A DNA stretch of 64,000 nucleotides from Garcia nutans (taxonomy: Eukaryota; Streptophyta; Magnoliopsida; Malpighiales; Euphorbiaceae): contig CANTUV010000032.1 in the NCBI GenBank assembly GCA_947685225.1, positions 27,411,501 through 27,475,500 of the forward strand, given 5' to 3'. Below the pieces are notes generated by a model. The model was given only the letters and a program-made list of their open reading frames with translations. It was not told the DNA's origin and searched no databases. Shown here piece after piece: positions 48,291 to 61,188 of this stretch. The position numbers and the translations under genes are program-made. Position 1 is the stretch's first letter. Each line of letters begins with the position of its first letter.

Positions 48291-48628
48291 TGTAACACCC
48301 CTTCCCAGCCTACATGTTTAAGCCGAGTAGAGGCGCCACACTATCTTAATGTTGTTACCAATTTTACTTAATTCAAATTTTTTTGTTCCGGTTTTACAGA
48401 AATTTTGCCAGAGGTTTGCCTAGAAATTTGATCCCAAGTGTCGACAAAACTGTTTTTTTTTCTGATTTTTGAAAACATTTTTACACAAACTAATGCAATC
48501 AGTTTCAATACACTCCCAATGAATCCACCTTATACCCTCAACTACAAACCTGCAAGAAGAGTTCACACTTCTAATACAAAATAAGTGGAGGTTTATTATT
48601 ATCACATACTACTAACGTACAGTATAAC
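48291..48628 (-). mobile_element. Family D LTR end, fragment
   Basis: Starts TGTAACACCCCTTCCC. The reverse complement matches the last ~340 bp of the D LTR (62960-63306), including GTAGTTGAGGGTATAAGG and TTGTCGACACTTGGGATC. Cut at 48629 by the next LTR. Left flank ACCAG; no matching right flank in the window. Confidence 0.82.
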
Positions 48629-49041
48629 TGTAACACCCCCATACTCTATATAAGTACTATACATATACCGGGTATACATACAGTACGTATATAAAGTATA
48701 AGAATGTCACTTTTTGTTACAGTTTAAAAACCTATATCTGAGTTCAAATAATATTACATTAATTTAAATATAGAACATTTACAAAATCATTATACTTTCA
48801 ATAATCTTACATACATATGATAATCTTGTCTTTACCAAAATTTCATTTATACATATGAATACATTCTTGTCAGAAATACAACATAACGAAATTATAAATA
48901 TATGCATCACCTCCTAGTTGGTCTCGAAATACTCTTACCCTTCTCCTGGCATAACAGTTGACTTCCAGATCAACCACCTACTCACCTGCGTGATTTATAC
49001 AACCGCGCTAAGCCCGAAAGCTTAGTAGTACAAATAAATAT
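48629..49041 (-). mobile_element. LARD-type LTR end, fragment
   Basis: Starts TGTAACACCCCC and matches the first ~410 bp of the LARD-1 and LARD-2 LTRs, including the double hairpin (48988-49025). Cut at 49042. Confidence 0.82.
48988..49025 (-). other. Conserved LTR double hairpin
   Basis: Sense (minus): CTAAGC...GCTTAG and GCGCGGTT...AATCACGC. One C-A mismatch, compatible with a C to T change on the genomic plus strand. Confidence 0.6.
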
Positions 49042-49895
49042 TGTAACACCCCTATACCCCGTATACGTACCAAGCATGCTTAAACGATCGTAATATACGT
49101 ATACTGAATATACGAAATGTCACAGTTTAAAAAAAATACACAACATATATCTTTGTAAATAAATGAAACCAATCTCAAACATTTTAAAAGAAATCCAAAA
49201 GACACCATATATATATAGATAAAACGTTTATTAATTCACAGCGGAAGTTATTACAAATATGTTACAAAATACAGTTTACAAAACATAGAATATATACATG
49301 ATTGGCAGCTCTTCTCTGATCTTTAAGTCCAAAAGTAAATTCTTCAATGTCTACTCTCGCTTGGTCTCGAGGAACTCTCGGGTTCAACTCTGTCACCTGC
49401 GCGATCAACACTATCGCGCTAAGCCAACGGCTTAGTAATACAAATTACACTAACATTATGCTTTAGTGCAATGCAATGTCACACATTCTATTTATAACAA
49501 TAACATCATAGATGAAAAGCTAACATCATACCTTTATATTTCATAAACTACATATATATGAACATATCACAATTCAACATCATTCCATATACTTCATTAG
49601 TCAATCATTTTACCATTCATGAATCACATTAAACAAAGACAAACATGGGCCCAAAACACACTAATATGCCATTCAATTGTCAGAGTTAATGCTTTGGTTT
49701 TGTTATCACATTTATCATTATCTTAAACCCAACTAGGCTTCAAGGATTAGGTTCAACCAAGCTTCAAGGGGAACAAAGCATGCTAAGTATCAACCCAACC
49801 TGGCTTCAAGAACCAACCCAACCTAGCTTCAAGGGTGGTAACATCTCAATTAGGCTTCAAGGACCAAGTCCAACCTAACTTCAAGAGATTGTTAC
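49042..49895 (-). mobile_element. Family A LTR, left piece
   Basis: Starts TGTAACACCCCT and resembles the chromovirus LTRs at 22210-31740 in reverse (double hairpin 49399-49435, CTTGAAG array 49730-49890). Broken at GTTAC by LARD-3; continues at 59240-59384. Confidence 0.85.
49399..49435 (-). other. Conserved LTR double hairpin
   Basis: Sense (minus): CTAAGCC-GTT-GGCTTAG and GCGCGAT...ATCGCGC, fully paired. Confidence 0.7.
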
Positions 49896-50249
49896 TGTAA
49901 CACCCCGATACTCCATATAAGTACTACACATATACCTGGTATACGTACAGTAAATATATAAAGTATAAAGATTTCACATTTCGTTACAATTTATAAACCT
50001 TTAACATATCTCAAACCACAATACATTAATTTAAAGAACATTTACAAAATCGATATACTTTTAATGATCTTATAAATATACAATAATCTTATCTTTCTCG
50101 AAACATCATTTATACACATGATTACATTCTTGATAAAAGTACATCATAATTAAATTATACATGTATGCATCACCCTCTAGTTGGTCTCAACAAACTCTTA
50201 CTCTTCTCGTGGCATAACGCAAGACTTTATATCTTTCATCTGGTCACCT

Positions 50250-50286
50250 GCGCGATCAAACAACCGCGCTAAGCCCGAGAGCTTAG
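50250..50286 (-). other. Conserved LTR double hairpin
   Basis: Sense (minus): CTAAGC-TCTCGG-GCTTAG and GCGCGGT...ATCGCGC, with a G-U wobble in the second stem. Confidence 0.7.
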
Positions 50287-51777
50287 TAATACAAATGTAT
50301 AATATACACATACATTATAAAAATATTAGCATATAATGATATATCAATTCCATGTAACTTTAGCTTATCATATCTTTTCTTTTAGATTGTACCTTTCATA
50401 TATCTCAACTAAATCATATTTCAATACCCACATTCCACAACATACTTCATAACATTATTTTATTCACCATTTACCAATCATGAATAACATTTCCAACAAG
50501 GCAATCATTAACATCAACCACAATCCATCACCAATACTCACAATCAACATATCAATACATACACATTACATATCATACCTCATAACATTGTTTAATTCAG
50601 AATTCACCAATCATAAGTCACATTGTCAACAAAATCAATCATAGATCTCATTATTCATCTAATTCAACATTTGTATATCACATAGACATCACAGACAGAC
50701 TCGGGCCCAACAGACACTAATATGCAATTCAATTTTCAGAGTTAATGCTTTGGTTTGTTATCATATTTATCAATATCATATACCCAACTAGGCTTCAAGG
50801 ATCAAGTTCAACCAAGCTTCAAGGGGAGCAAAGCATGCTAAGCTTCTACCCAACTTGGCTTCAAGAACTAATCCAACCTAGCTTCAAGGGTGGTAACATC
50901 TCAATTAGGCTTCAAGGATCCAATCCAACCTAACTTCAAGAGATTGTTACACTTATTAGGCATGCCACCAACAACAAACTCTGAAAATGGAATAACACAT
51001 TAGCCACACAATTCATTTAGATTTCATTCTCAATTCTCATTATCATTTAGGCAAACATGCCTCATTTATCTCCATTGAATCACATTAGCCAATAACAATG
51101 GCTTCACATTTTATTTCACAATATAACACTTCATTATTCAAGTGTATAGTTATCTCATCCATGATCACATTATATCTCATATAGCATCATTCATCATAGC
51201 CAAACACAATGGCATTGTCTCATATCATGTCTTATTTGAATTATCATTTCATCTTTTACATACATAATCAGTTACCTCATCATATCCTTTACATGTCATA
51301 TTCCACCATTGATATATATATATATACAACATCAATTACATTAACTAGGTAAACATATCAGTCACATCATTATAAATTGCATTGTACATACCTTTTTGGA
51401 TGATCCTCATCTCTTTCACCCTCAAGAGTTACTCCCACCAAGCTATCCATAATCAATAACTTCATCCTCTTTTTCACATTTTACATATAGCCTCATTGAT
51501 ATATATATATATACAACATCAATTACATTAACTAGGCAAACATATCATTCAAAGTGCATAACATAACATTGCTAAATCTCAACAATGCAATTAGGGCAAA
51601 ACACAATTGATATGATTCATAGCTTTATGATCTTCCACATTCCTTTGATTAGATCATTCTTGTGTTTAAAACATATTTATAATGTTCATGTTTAAGTTTA
51701 GAAACAATGGAACCTTTGAAGAATCAAAACAATGTAAAAAGAAACAAAGTATAAAGCAATATGTAATTCATTTGTAG

Positions 51778-51935
51778 GACACGCCCAACCCATTTGATGG
51801 ACACGCCCAGCCACTTGATGGAACACGCCCGTGTCACTAACAACAAAAGAGGCAGTAGCCAATTCAAACAATTGACACGCCCAACTCAATTGATGAACAC
51901 GCCCGTGTCTCTTCAATGCCTATGGCCGTGTCACC
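51778..51935. repeat. GACACGCCC palindrome block
   Basis: Five GACACGCCC modules and GGCCGTGTC in the LARD-3 LTR. Identical block at 58008-58162. Confidence 0.8.
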
Positions 51936-52633
51936 CATCACCAAAACCAATTCTCTTCTAATTGCACTCAAACACAATATTCATCATATAACATGCTTCA
52001 AATGAATATAATCAATGTTTTAAACACATATTCATCACAAGAATTACTTCACAACACATTAATATAACAATTAAACACATCTCAACTCAAAACCCTAAAA
52101 TCAACATCTCCACCATTTCCAACAACAACCTCTAATTAAACTCATAACTTAAAATCAATTTAACACTTGAACACACAACACAACACATCTCAAATCCACC
52201 AAGTCACAAAATCATCAAACCTTACTTCACTTCCAACACAACTTCCAATTAAGTAAAGAAAACAAGAGAATACTTACCATCTTTCCAACAAAACCAACAC
52301 CAATCCAATCCTTTAGCTTGTAATCAATTTCAATACTTGTAAACACATATATAACACACTAAATCATGAAATCAATCCATCACCACCTATCTCAAACATT
52401 AACAAAGGAAAACAAGTAAGTACTTACCTCAATTGATGAATTCCACCAAATCTCCACCTAATCCTTTGATTCTTCCTTCAATTTTCTTAAAACCCTAAGG
52501 TTTAGGTGAAGATCAACTCATCTCTCTACCTCTCTCTCTCTCTCTCGTGCAAGAACCAAAAGGAGAAGAAGAAGAAGAAGAAGAAGAGAATATCTTTATT
52601 TCTTTTTCCTCTTCCACGATAGCCACATATATG

Positions 52634-52636
<3 letters not shown>

Positions 52637-52672
<36 letters not shown>
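52637..52672. repeat. (AAT)n microsatellite
   Basis: One triplet longer than its LARD-3 partner at 58866-58899; this accounts for the 3-bp length difference between the two LTRs. Confidence 0.9.
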
Positions 52673-53008
52673 TAATTACTAATTACCAAAAATCCTCCAC
52701 CAAGCATTTCATTTCAAGCAATTACTCATATACCCCTTATCACTTAACTTAGCTTTTGTCTCTTATGAACCCAATTAAGTAATTCCACATGCCATATAAA
52801 AAATATCTCCTCTTGCATTGACTCTTTCTCTTTGACCATTTTATATGTTATATATATCACCATATACACAACATATAAACTTGTCTCTAAACCCTAAATT
52901 TCCCCAAAACACATATACATATATTTTCTTTTCTCAATTTAAACCAACAACAATAACAACAACAACAACAACATACAAAACTTCTGGGGCATGCATAGGG
53001 ATATTACA

Positions 53009-56000
53009 ATTCTCTCCCCCTTAAATAATTTCGTCCTCGAAATTATCAGTACCGTAACGATTCATTCTTAACAAAATACTATCTCAAATTTCATATGAAG
53101 TTAATTATATGCTCAAGTCATAGTGTCATCAAATCATATAATTTTAACTCTTCCCTTTCAAATCAACCGCCTTCTTTAAATTTCATAACTCATCATTCTA
53201 TATGATTAGATATCTTATTACTTTCTTGATCAAACATTCAAAAGAACTCATTACATCTTTTATCAATGTCTTTACACAAGAATTAGATCATTATATAATA
53301 CACTTATACTTCATCCAATCTTTATATATTCAATATATTCTATTCCTTCACTTCTTTGTAATTACTCTTTTAACTTTAACCTTAAAAATCATTGGTTTAT
53401 ATCTTAGCATTAATTATCCCGTCATTACAATCACCGTCTAAATAGACATTTATCAAACCTCAATGGATAACAAAATCTTTATTTTTTTTACAAATGGAGT
53501 TATTTCTTTAGCACGCTTTTTATTTAAATTACATCTTAATACATTACCTTTCAACTTATTTCATAAATAATCAATCTTTTCCCTTTTTATCATGATTTAT
53601 AACTATTATAACTCCATTTATTCACGTTCACTCACACTTTGAAATTTACATCATATACATTATCATGCAAACAATTATACTCTTAACACAACTATACATG
53701 TCAAATCTCAATAATGATTCATAATCTTAGCCAATTCAGATCCATTGATCTATTTATCACAATATATCCACGTTCCAATCTTGCTCAATTCCAACCAGCA
53801 ATTTATTTATTCAAACTTATCATAAAATTTCACAATATTCATATATGTATTTATATAACTTAATTCCATTAGGGTAAACTTACATTCAATTCCTGATCTC
53901 TTCCGATCTATATTCAATCAAATTATCATGATAACCAATCACTTCAAATTATCTTAATATAATTTCCAACCAATTCTCATAAAAATTTTATACCATATTT
54001 ACTATCTATAGCTCATTCACTTAAACCTCAAATTTATTCATTTATTCATCACATATCATAAACATGTTTAGTATAACTTTCAATCACATTTGTATTTTCT
54101 CCCTTTTTAACATCTCCTCACATTTCATTTCTTTGTTATACTTATTTTGATTACCTCTTTGCCATAATATTCATAACTCGAGACATTTCCATAATTTCCT
54201 TTTCTCTCTTAACTATCATAAATATAACCAAATGCTTAACATCAAATTGATAAGATACAACTTTATCCATCATAACGTTTAACTATACTTTTCATCATAA
54301 TTTCAATCTCATCAAATCTGTATTACAATCATTATATCTAAGACCCAAATCCATGGATAACAAATTAATCAATCAAATATACCGAACAAAACACATGGCT
54401 TAAGAGGTTAATATTCAAGCCTGGAACTCTCAAATCAATTTTGTTCTTTCACAATTTTATTCTCAATTTACAAATACAAGACTAAGGTGTATCTCAAGAA
54501 TTACATATTTCTTCTTTACATTATTGCTATAACAAAAGTTAATACATTCCAACTCCATTTCAAACCACTTTGCACTCGATTATAATGTCTATCTCAACTT
54601 AATTCACGTTTCAACAATATTACTATATACATATTTAACCATATGTAATTTCTATAAAATTTCTTTTCGTCACTTCATTTCGAATCCATTTACAATCTCT
54701 TATAATATATAATTACATGGAATTTCCATATGTGAGCACTTTAGAACTCTAAATATCATATGATCATCAAATTCAATGCTCACTATAACAATTTTCACTG
54801 TCCAATATTATTCAAGTCCATTCTATACTCACTTCCATCTCATAATCCATTCCGCTTTACACAGTTCAAAACCTAATATCTCTTAGGTCCACTAATACAT
54901 ATTGCATCATTTCCATATCACTTATTCCATAATTATACCACATACATATTCATAGGTCACCTTCATAATGTGATTCACACATTTGTTTATATATCATAAT
55001 TTCATTCATATTGAAAATCAATTCACATATCATATATGTATACCCTTACTTAGATATTCTTATTTTATGTTTCTTTTTCACACATTCAATACAAATTTAA
55101 TGTTTATCACTTTCCACTAAGACTTTAACTTTCCAATTTACTACTTTGCTTAAACTTCAATTTGCCAAACTCATCTTTTCTTAATATCACTTTAGAAACA
55201 TCTTATGTATATATATCACAAAGCAAAGTCAAAACATATAATTTCTCCAATTATTCAGCTCATTTCAGAAATCTCAAATATCACATATTACCATCATTAC
55301 TATGAGCTTTCACAATATCCAAGCATCTCACATTTCTAACGTTGCATTCACAATGTTTACATTAAAATAACAATATCAACTTATTCTTACTTAACCAATC
55401 TCATCTCTTTTCCTTTAAACAAAACCTTAACTTTATATATGTACATACTTCAAACTTTAGATAGTCACACTTTGTCTATAATAACCAACTCATTCAATAT
55501 CCCACCATTCTTTCCTCATTTTGTAACATATCTTTCAATAATAACAATCCAGCAATATTTCCTTTGTCTATTAACCCCAACATAAACCTTATTATAAAGA
55601 GGTTCAAAGTGTAGAAGAAAGAGTACATACTCTTATCTTAATTTGTTTTCAACTCATTTTCAACTTTATTCTCTTTATGTTTGAATTCATATTATGTCCC
55701 ACATCATATTACTCATAAACATCAACATTACACTCCATATTGAACACAACATGACATTTCCATATGCATCATCAATATACATATATCACATTACATTTCA
55801 CAATTAGTTTATCATAATCAATTAGGCACTATGCCTCAATTATAATTCATTTCCAACATTATTGCCAACAATCATGGTTTCTCATCACATCAAAATGGTA
55901 TACACATATATCATTAATTATGTTAAACATCTCATATAACACAAATATTCTACAATTCATATAATGCCACATCCGAGACCAACCTAGGTGTCAATGCATA

Positions 56001-56124
56001 TGCATGTATTACCAATTGCATTTCAAAACTCTTCTTTTTGGTTCATTTTATGCGTTTCAAAACTTTTTCTTTTAATTTCACTTAAGCCGAGAATCTCGAA
56101 CCTAAGCTCTGATACCAAAATAAT
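53009..56124 (-). mobile_element. LARD-3 internal region, 3.1 kb, non-coding
   Basis: Reverse PPT and pre-PPT stem-loop (53027-53044) at the left; primer-binding site at 56106-56117 (minus) on the right. Collinear with the LARD-2 interior, including the CTTAGGTCCACTAATAC segment (about 54880), CATAGGTCACCTTCATAATG (about 54951) and ACTAAGACTTTAAC (about 55118), but with several indels. No ORF above about 80 codons and no retroviral motif. Confidence 0.87.
56106..56117 (-). other. Primer-binding site of LARD-3
   Basis: GCTCTGATACCA on plus; minus reads TGGTATCAGAGC. Seven bases from the 5' LTR. Confidence 0.9.
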
Positions 56125-58862
56125 TGTAACACCCCGATACTCCATATAAGTACTACACATATACCTGGTATACGTACAGTAAATATATAAAGTATAAAGA
56201 TTTAACATTTCGTTACAATTTATAAACCTTTAACATATCTCAAACCACAATACATTAATTTAAAGAACATTTACAAAATCGATATACTTTTAATGATCTT
56301 ATAAATATACAATAATCTTATCTTTCTCGAAACATCATTTATACACATGATTACATTCTTGATAAAAGTACATCATAATTAAATTATACATGTATGCATC
56401 ACCCTCTAGTTGGTCTCAACAAACTCTTACTCTTCTCGTGGCATAACGCAAGACTTTATATCTTTCATCTGGTCACCTGCGCGATCAAACAACCGCGCTA
56501 AGCCCGAGAGCTTAGTAATACAAATGTATAATATACACATACATTATAAAAATATTAGCATATAATGATATATCAATTCCATGTAACTTTAGCTTATCAT
56601 ATCTTTTCTTTTAGATTGTACCTTTCATATATCTCAACTAAATCATATTTCAATACCCACATTCCACAACATACTTCATAACATTATTTTATTCACCATT
56701 TACCAATCATGAATAACATTTCCAACAAGGCAATCATTAACATCAACCACAATCCATCACCAATACTCACAATCAACATATCAATACATACACATTACAT
56801 ATCATACCTCATAACATTGTTTAATTCAGAATTCACCAATCATAAGTCACATTGTCAACAAAATCAATCATAGATCTCATTATTCATCTAATTCAACATT
56901 TGTATATCACATAGACATCACAGACAGACTCGGGCCCAACAGACACTAATATGCAATTCAATTTTCAGAGTTAATGCTTTGGTTTGTTATCATATTTATC
57001 AATATCATATACCCAACTAGGCTTCAAGGATCAAGTTCAACCAAGCTTCAAGGGGAGCAAAGCATGCTAAGCTTCTACCCAACTTGGCTTCAAGAACTAA
57101 TCCAACCTAGCTTCAAGGGTGGTAACATCTCAATTAGGCTTCAAGGATCCAATCCAACCTAACTTCAAGAGATTGTTACACTTATTAGGCATGCCACCAA
57201 CAACAAACTCTGAAAATGGAATAACACATTAGCCACACAATTCATTTAGATTTCATTCTCAATTCTCATTATCATTTAGGCAAACATGCCTCATTTATCT
57301 CCATTGAATCACATTAGCCAATAACAATGGCTTCACATTTTATTTCACAATATAACACTTCATTATTCAAGTGTATAGTTATCTCATCCATGATCACATT
57401 ATATCTCATATAGCATCATTCATCATAGCCAAACACAATGGCATTGTCTCATATCATGTCTTATTTGAATTATCATTTCATCTTTTACATACATAATCAG
57501 TTACCTCATCATATCCTTTACATGTCATATTCCACCATTGATATATATATATATACAACATCAATTACATTAACTAGGTAAACATATCAGTCACATCATT
57601 ATAAATTGCATTGTACATACCTTTTTGGATGATCCTCATCTCTTTCACCCTCAAGAGTTACTCCCACCAAGCTATCCATAATCAATAACTTCATCCTCTT
57701 TTTCACATTTTACATATAGCCTCATTGATATATATATATATACAACATCAATTACATTAACTAGGCAAACATATCATTCAAAGTGCATAACATAACATTG
57801 CTAAATCTCAACAATGCAATTAGGGCAAAACACAATTGATATGATTCATAGCTTTATGATCTTCCACATTCCTTTGATTAGATCATTCTTGTGTTTAAAA
57901 CATATTTATAATGTTCATGTTTAAGTTTAGAAACAATGGAACCTTTGAAGAATCAAAACAATGTAAAAAGAAACAAAGTATAAAGCAATATGTAATTCAT
58001 TTGTAGGACACGCCCAACCCATTTGATGGACACGCCCAGCCACTTGATGGAACACGCCCGTGTCACTAACAACAAAAGAGGCAGTAGCCAATTCAAACAA
58101 TTGACACGCCCAACTCAATTGATGAACACGCCCGTGTCTCTTCAATGCCTATGGCCGTGTCACCCATCACCAAAACCAATTCTCTTCTAATTGCACTCAA
58201 ACACAATATTCATCATATAACATGCTTCAAATGAATATAATCAATGTTTTAAACACATATTCATCACAAGAATTACTTCACAACACATTAATATAACAAT
58301 TAAACACATCTCAACTCAAAACCCTAAAATCAACATCTCCACCATTTCCAACAACAACCTCTAATTAAACTCATAACTTAAAATCAATTTAACACTTGAA
58401 CACACAACACAACACATCTCAAATCCACCAAGTCACAAAATCATCAAACCTTACTTCACTTCCAACACAACTTCCAATTAAGTAAAGAAAACAAGAGAAT
58501 ACTTACCATCTTTCCAACAAAACCAACACCAATCCAATCCTTTAGCTTGTAATCAATTTCAATACTTGTAAACACATATATAACACACTAAATCATGAAA
58601 TCAATCCATCACCACCTATCTCAAACATTAACAAAGGAAAACAAGTAAGTACTTACCTCAATTGATGAATTCCACCAAATCTCCACCTAATCCTTTGATT
58701 CTTCCTTCAATTCTCTTAAAACCCTAAGGTTTAGGTGAAGATCAACTCATCTCTCTACCTCTCTCTCTCTCTCTCGTGCAAGAACCAAAAGGAGAAGAAG
58801 AAGAAGAAGAAGAAGAGAATATCTTTATTTCTTTTTCCTCTTCCACGATAGCCACATATATG

Positions 58863-58898
<36 letters not shown>

Positions 58899-59234
58899 TA
58901 ATTACTAATTACCAAAAATCCTCCACCAAGCATTTCATTTCAAGCAATTACTCATATACCCCTTATCACTTAACTTAGCTTTTGTCTCTTATGAACCCAA
59001 TTAAGTAATTCCACATGCCATATAAAAAATATCTCCTCTTGCATTGACTCTTTCTCTTTGACCATTTTATATGTTATATATATCACCATATACACAACAT
59101 ATAAACTTGTCTCTAAACCCTAAATTTCCCCAAAACACATATACATATATTTTCTTTTCTCAATTTAAACCAACAACAATAAGAACAACAACAACAACAT
59201 ACAAAACTTCTGGGGCATGCATAGGGATATTACA
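56125..59234 (-). mobile_element. LARD-3 5' LTR
   Basis: 3110 bp. Near-identical partner of 49896-53008 (for example, A at 56204 against C at 49975). Same internal features: double hairpin 56479-56515, CTTGAAG array 57015-57175, palindrome block 58008-58162, donor-like site 58650-58659 (minus). Confidence 0.95.
56479..56515 (-). other. Conserved LTR double hairpin
   Basis: Identical to 50250-50286. Confidence 0.7.
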
Positions 59235-59239
59235 GTTAC

Positions 59240-59384
59240 TAATAATAGGCATGCTACCAACAACAAACTCTGAAAATGGAATAACACATTAGCCACACAA
59301 CTCATTATTTATTTCATTATTCATTCCATTCTCAATTCTCATCATCATAGCCAAACACAATGGCTTCATATCTCTTTTGAATCA
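59240..59384 (-). mobile_element. Family A LTR, right piece
   Basis: Continues the LTR of 49042-49895 after the GTTAC duplication (GGCATGC, ACTCTGAAAATGGAATAAC). Cut at 59385 by the next LTR (flank AATCA). Confidence 0.82.
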
Positions 59385-59910
59385 TGTAACACCCCTTCCC
59401 GACCTACATATGTAAGCCGAGTAGAGGTGCCACACTATCCTAATGTTGCTACCAATTTTACTCAGTCAATTTTTTTTTTAGTTTCGATTTTTACAGAAAT
59501 TTTGCCATAATTTTGCCTAAAAATTGAGTCCCAAGTGTCGACAAAACTGGTTTTTTTTTTTCTGATTTTTAAAACATTTACACAAACCAATGCAAACAAA
59601 ATCATTCTCAGTACACTCCCAATAAATCCCCCTTATAACCTCAACTACAACCTGCAAAAAGGATTTACACTTCTAGTACAACATAAAGTAAAAGTTTATT
59701 ATGAAATACAGTAAATAAAATATTTGTTCACTATGCAGCGGAAAATAACAATATTTACAAATTCATATCTATCCAAACTCAAGTTTTACAACCCATAAAA
59801 TTTATACATTTCTTTGGCAGTCAGTCTTTGATCTTTAAGCCCACTATCAACACCTCAAAATCTAGACTCGACTCGGCCTAGAGGAACTCTCTGGTTCTTT
59901 CCTGTCACCT

Positions 59911-59948
59911 GCGCGAAGAATCACATTCGCGCTAAGCCAACGGCTTAG
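59911..59948 (-). other. Conserved LTR double hairpin, covarying copy
   Basis: Sense (minus): CTAAGCC-GTT-GGCTTAG and GCGCGAA...TTCGCGC, same compensated pair as 46801-46838. Confidence 0.72.
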
Positions 59949-60026
59949 TTGTACAAATTACAGTGCTATGATGCTTTAATGCCATGCTAATGTCACACAA
60001 TCAAGATTTATTTCTACTAATCTCAT

Positions 60027-60074
60027 AATTATATGTTAACTTAATTATATGTTAACTTAATTATATGTTAACTT
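60027..60074. repeat. Three 16-bp tandem repeats
   Basis: AATTATATGTTAACTT three times in a row. The preceding ~23 bp (TTTCTACTAATCTCATAATT) recur about 119 bp downstream, so the repeat arose within a local duplication. Confidence 0.85.
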
Positions 60075-61178
60075 AATTTATTATTATTTTCTTATCATAT
60101 TTTCCCATTTCAATTACACCTTATATATATTTCTACTAATCTCATAATTATATACATATGCACGTATTTCATTAATACAACCCACAATTCCATGACTTAC
60201 TAAAACATTCATAAAATAATACTCACAATGTCCACAACCACATCCATATTATACATCATATTGTATTTTCATGTAGTACCTTCAGATCTCATCATTCAAC
60301 ATAGTTTTTCAATCCACATTCACCTTGTCACATCCGCCTACTGCATTTATACAGTGTAGTCACGTGCATAGCGAGAGAAGGGGAAAGGAGAAGATAATTC
60401 TTGATAACAGCCCTAGATAAGGTTGTATGACCAAAGGGACCTAGTTGTAATTTTCAAAAGTTTTGGGGACGTAAATGTAATTTTAAAAAAAGTTGCACCT
60501 GATGTTCTTAATAGTACATATAACAGATTCCAAAAATGGAGTGTAGAGAAAATTTGGATCGCAACGACGTGTAACGGTTTTTCCAGGAAATGTCTCGTTA
60601 AAGAAAAACGAAGACATATTGACTTGGGGCATTTTGGTCATTATAAATTAAAGTTATACATGAATTTAAAGTAGGAAATAAAAACATGAGTACGTAGAGG
60701 ATGACGAGGGGTTAAATATGAAACGATCGTCAGTAGAAACGAAGCCGGAGAAAACCCGAGCAAAAATAGGACCTAAAGGGAATTTTGTAAAAAGTTGAGG
60801 GCTTATCGGTAATTTTTCAAAATGACTTGGAAACCTAAAATAGACCTTATAAATAGAAAGTAGAGGTCGAGAGGATCAAAACTATATGTAGTTTGACTCA
60901 TGGAACTATACGGTTTAAAAGATATTACCGATTAATCGTCGGAACGTAAAGTGGGCTCGGTTTCATGTCGGGACCGGAGGGGAAACCCGGGACAACTTTA
61001 TGATATCCTATGGGAAGAGGGACAAGTGGAAAGAAGTAAAGGAAAAGAAAACTATAAAAATCTATTTTTGGCCAATCAAAAGTAACCATTTAGCATGTGT
61101 AATAAATGAAGAAAGAGAAAGGTGGACAAGTGGTCTTAAAGGGTTCAACCAACACATAAGGTGATCATCATTTCCTTT

Positions 61179-61188
61179 ATATATAAAT
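61179..61188 (+). promoter_or_regulatory. Probable LTR TATA box, family D
   Basis: TATATAAATA just before the leader GAAGAACCAATTTCTCTC that is shared with the D' solo LTR. Confidence 0.45.

Larger units (their letters stand above)
49896..53008 (-). mobile_element. LARD-3 3' LTR
   Basis: 3113 bp, TGTAACACCCCG to GGGATATTACA. Carries the double hairpin (50250-50286), CTTGAAG array (50785-50942), palindrome block (51778-51935), donor-like TACTTACCTC (52421-52430, minus), CT and AAT runs, and the A/T palindrome (52839-52881). Small ORFs here recur in the partner LTR only because the LTRs are identical. Confidence 0.95.
49896..59234 (-). mobile_element. LARD-3: complete, recent non-autonomous LTR element
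   Basis: 9339 bp with a perfect TSD GTTAC (49891-49895 and 59235-59239). LTRs 49896-53008 and 56125-59234; interior 53009-56124 with PBS and PPT but no coding sequence. The two LTRs differ, as far as I can see by eye, at about three single bases and one AAT triplet. This is the youngest insertion in the window. Confidence 0.95.
59385..60325 (-). mobile_element. Second chimeric A/D LTR, fragment
   Basis: Starts TGTAACACCCCTTCCC (D-type end, to about 59680), then changes to family A sequence with the double hairpin (59911-59948). The D/A junction matches that of the 44527 LTR (TGTACTAGAA...AATAAAC in sense). Beyond about 60075 it matches the LARD-type LTR around 7895-8130. Cut at 60326 by the D element. 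Confidence 0.78.

Noticed and set aside
48291..49895. Tandem LTR-end series as a complex satellite
   Set aside because: Each piece starts with a proper LTR terminus and belongs to a different family; they are successive insertions, not tandem copies.
50745..50933. Identical 62-codon ORF also at 56974-57162
   Set aside because: Identity is due to the two LTRs of one young element; the ORF covers the CTTGAAG array.
53202..53441. 79-codon ORF in the LARD-3 interior, and similar ones at 12906, 13758 and 34062
   Set aside because: AT-rich chance frames; they do not correspond in position or sequence between the three LARD interiors.
60423..60674. 83-codon ORF in the D LTR, and 84 codons at 62019-62273
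   Set aside because: No recognisable domain; the D' solo LTR does not keep the frame. Kept as possible only if many D LTRs preserve it.
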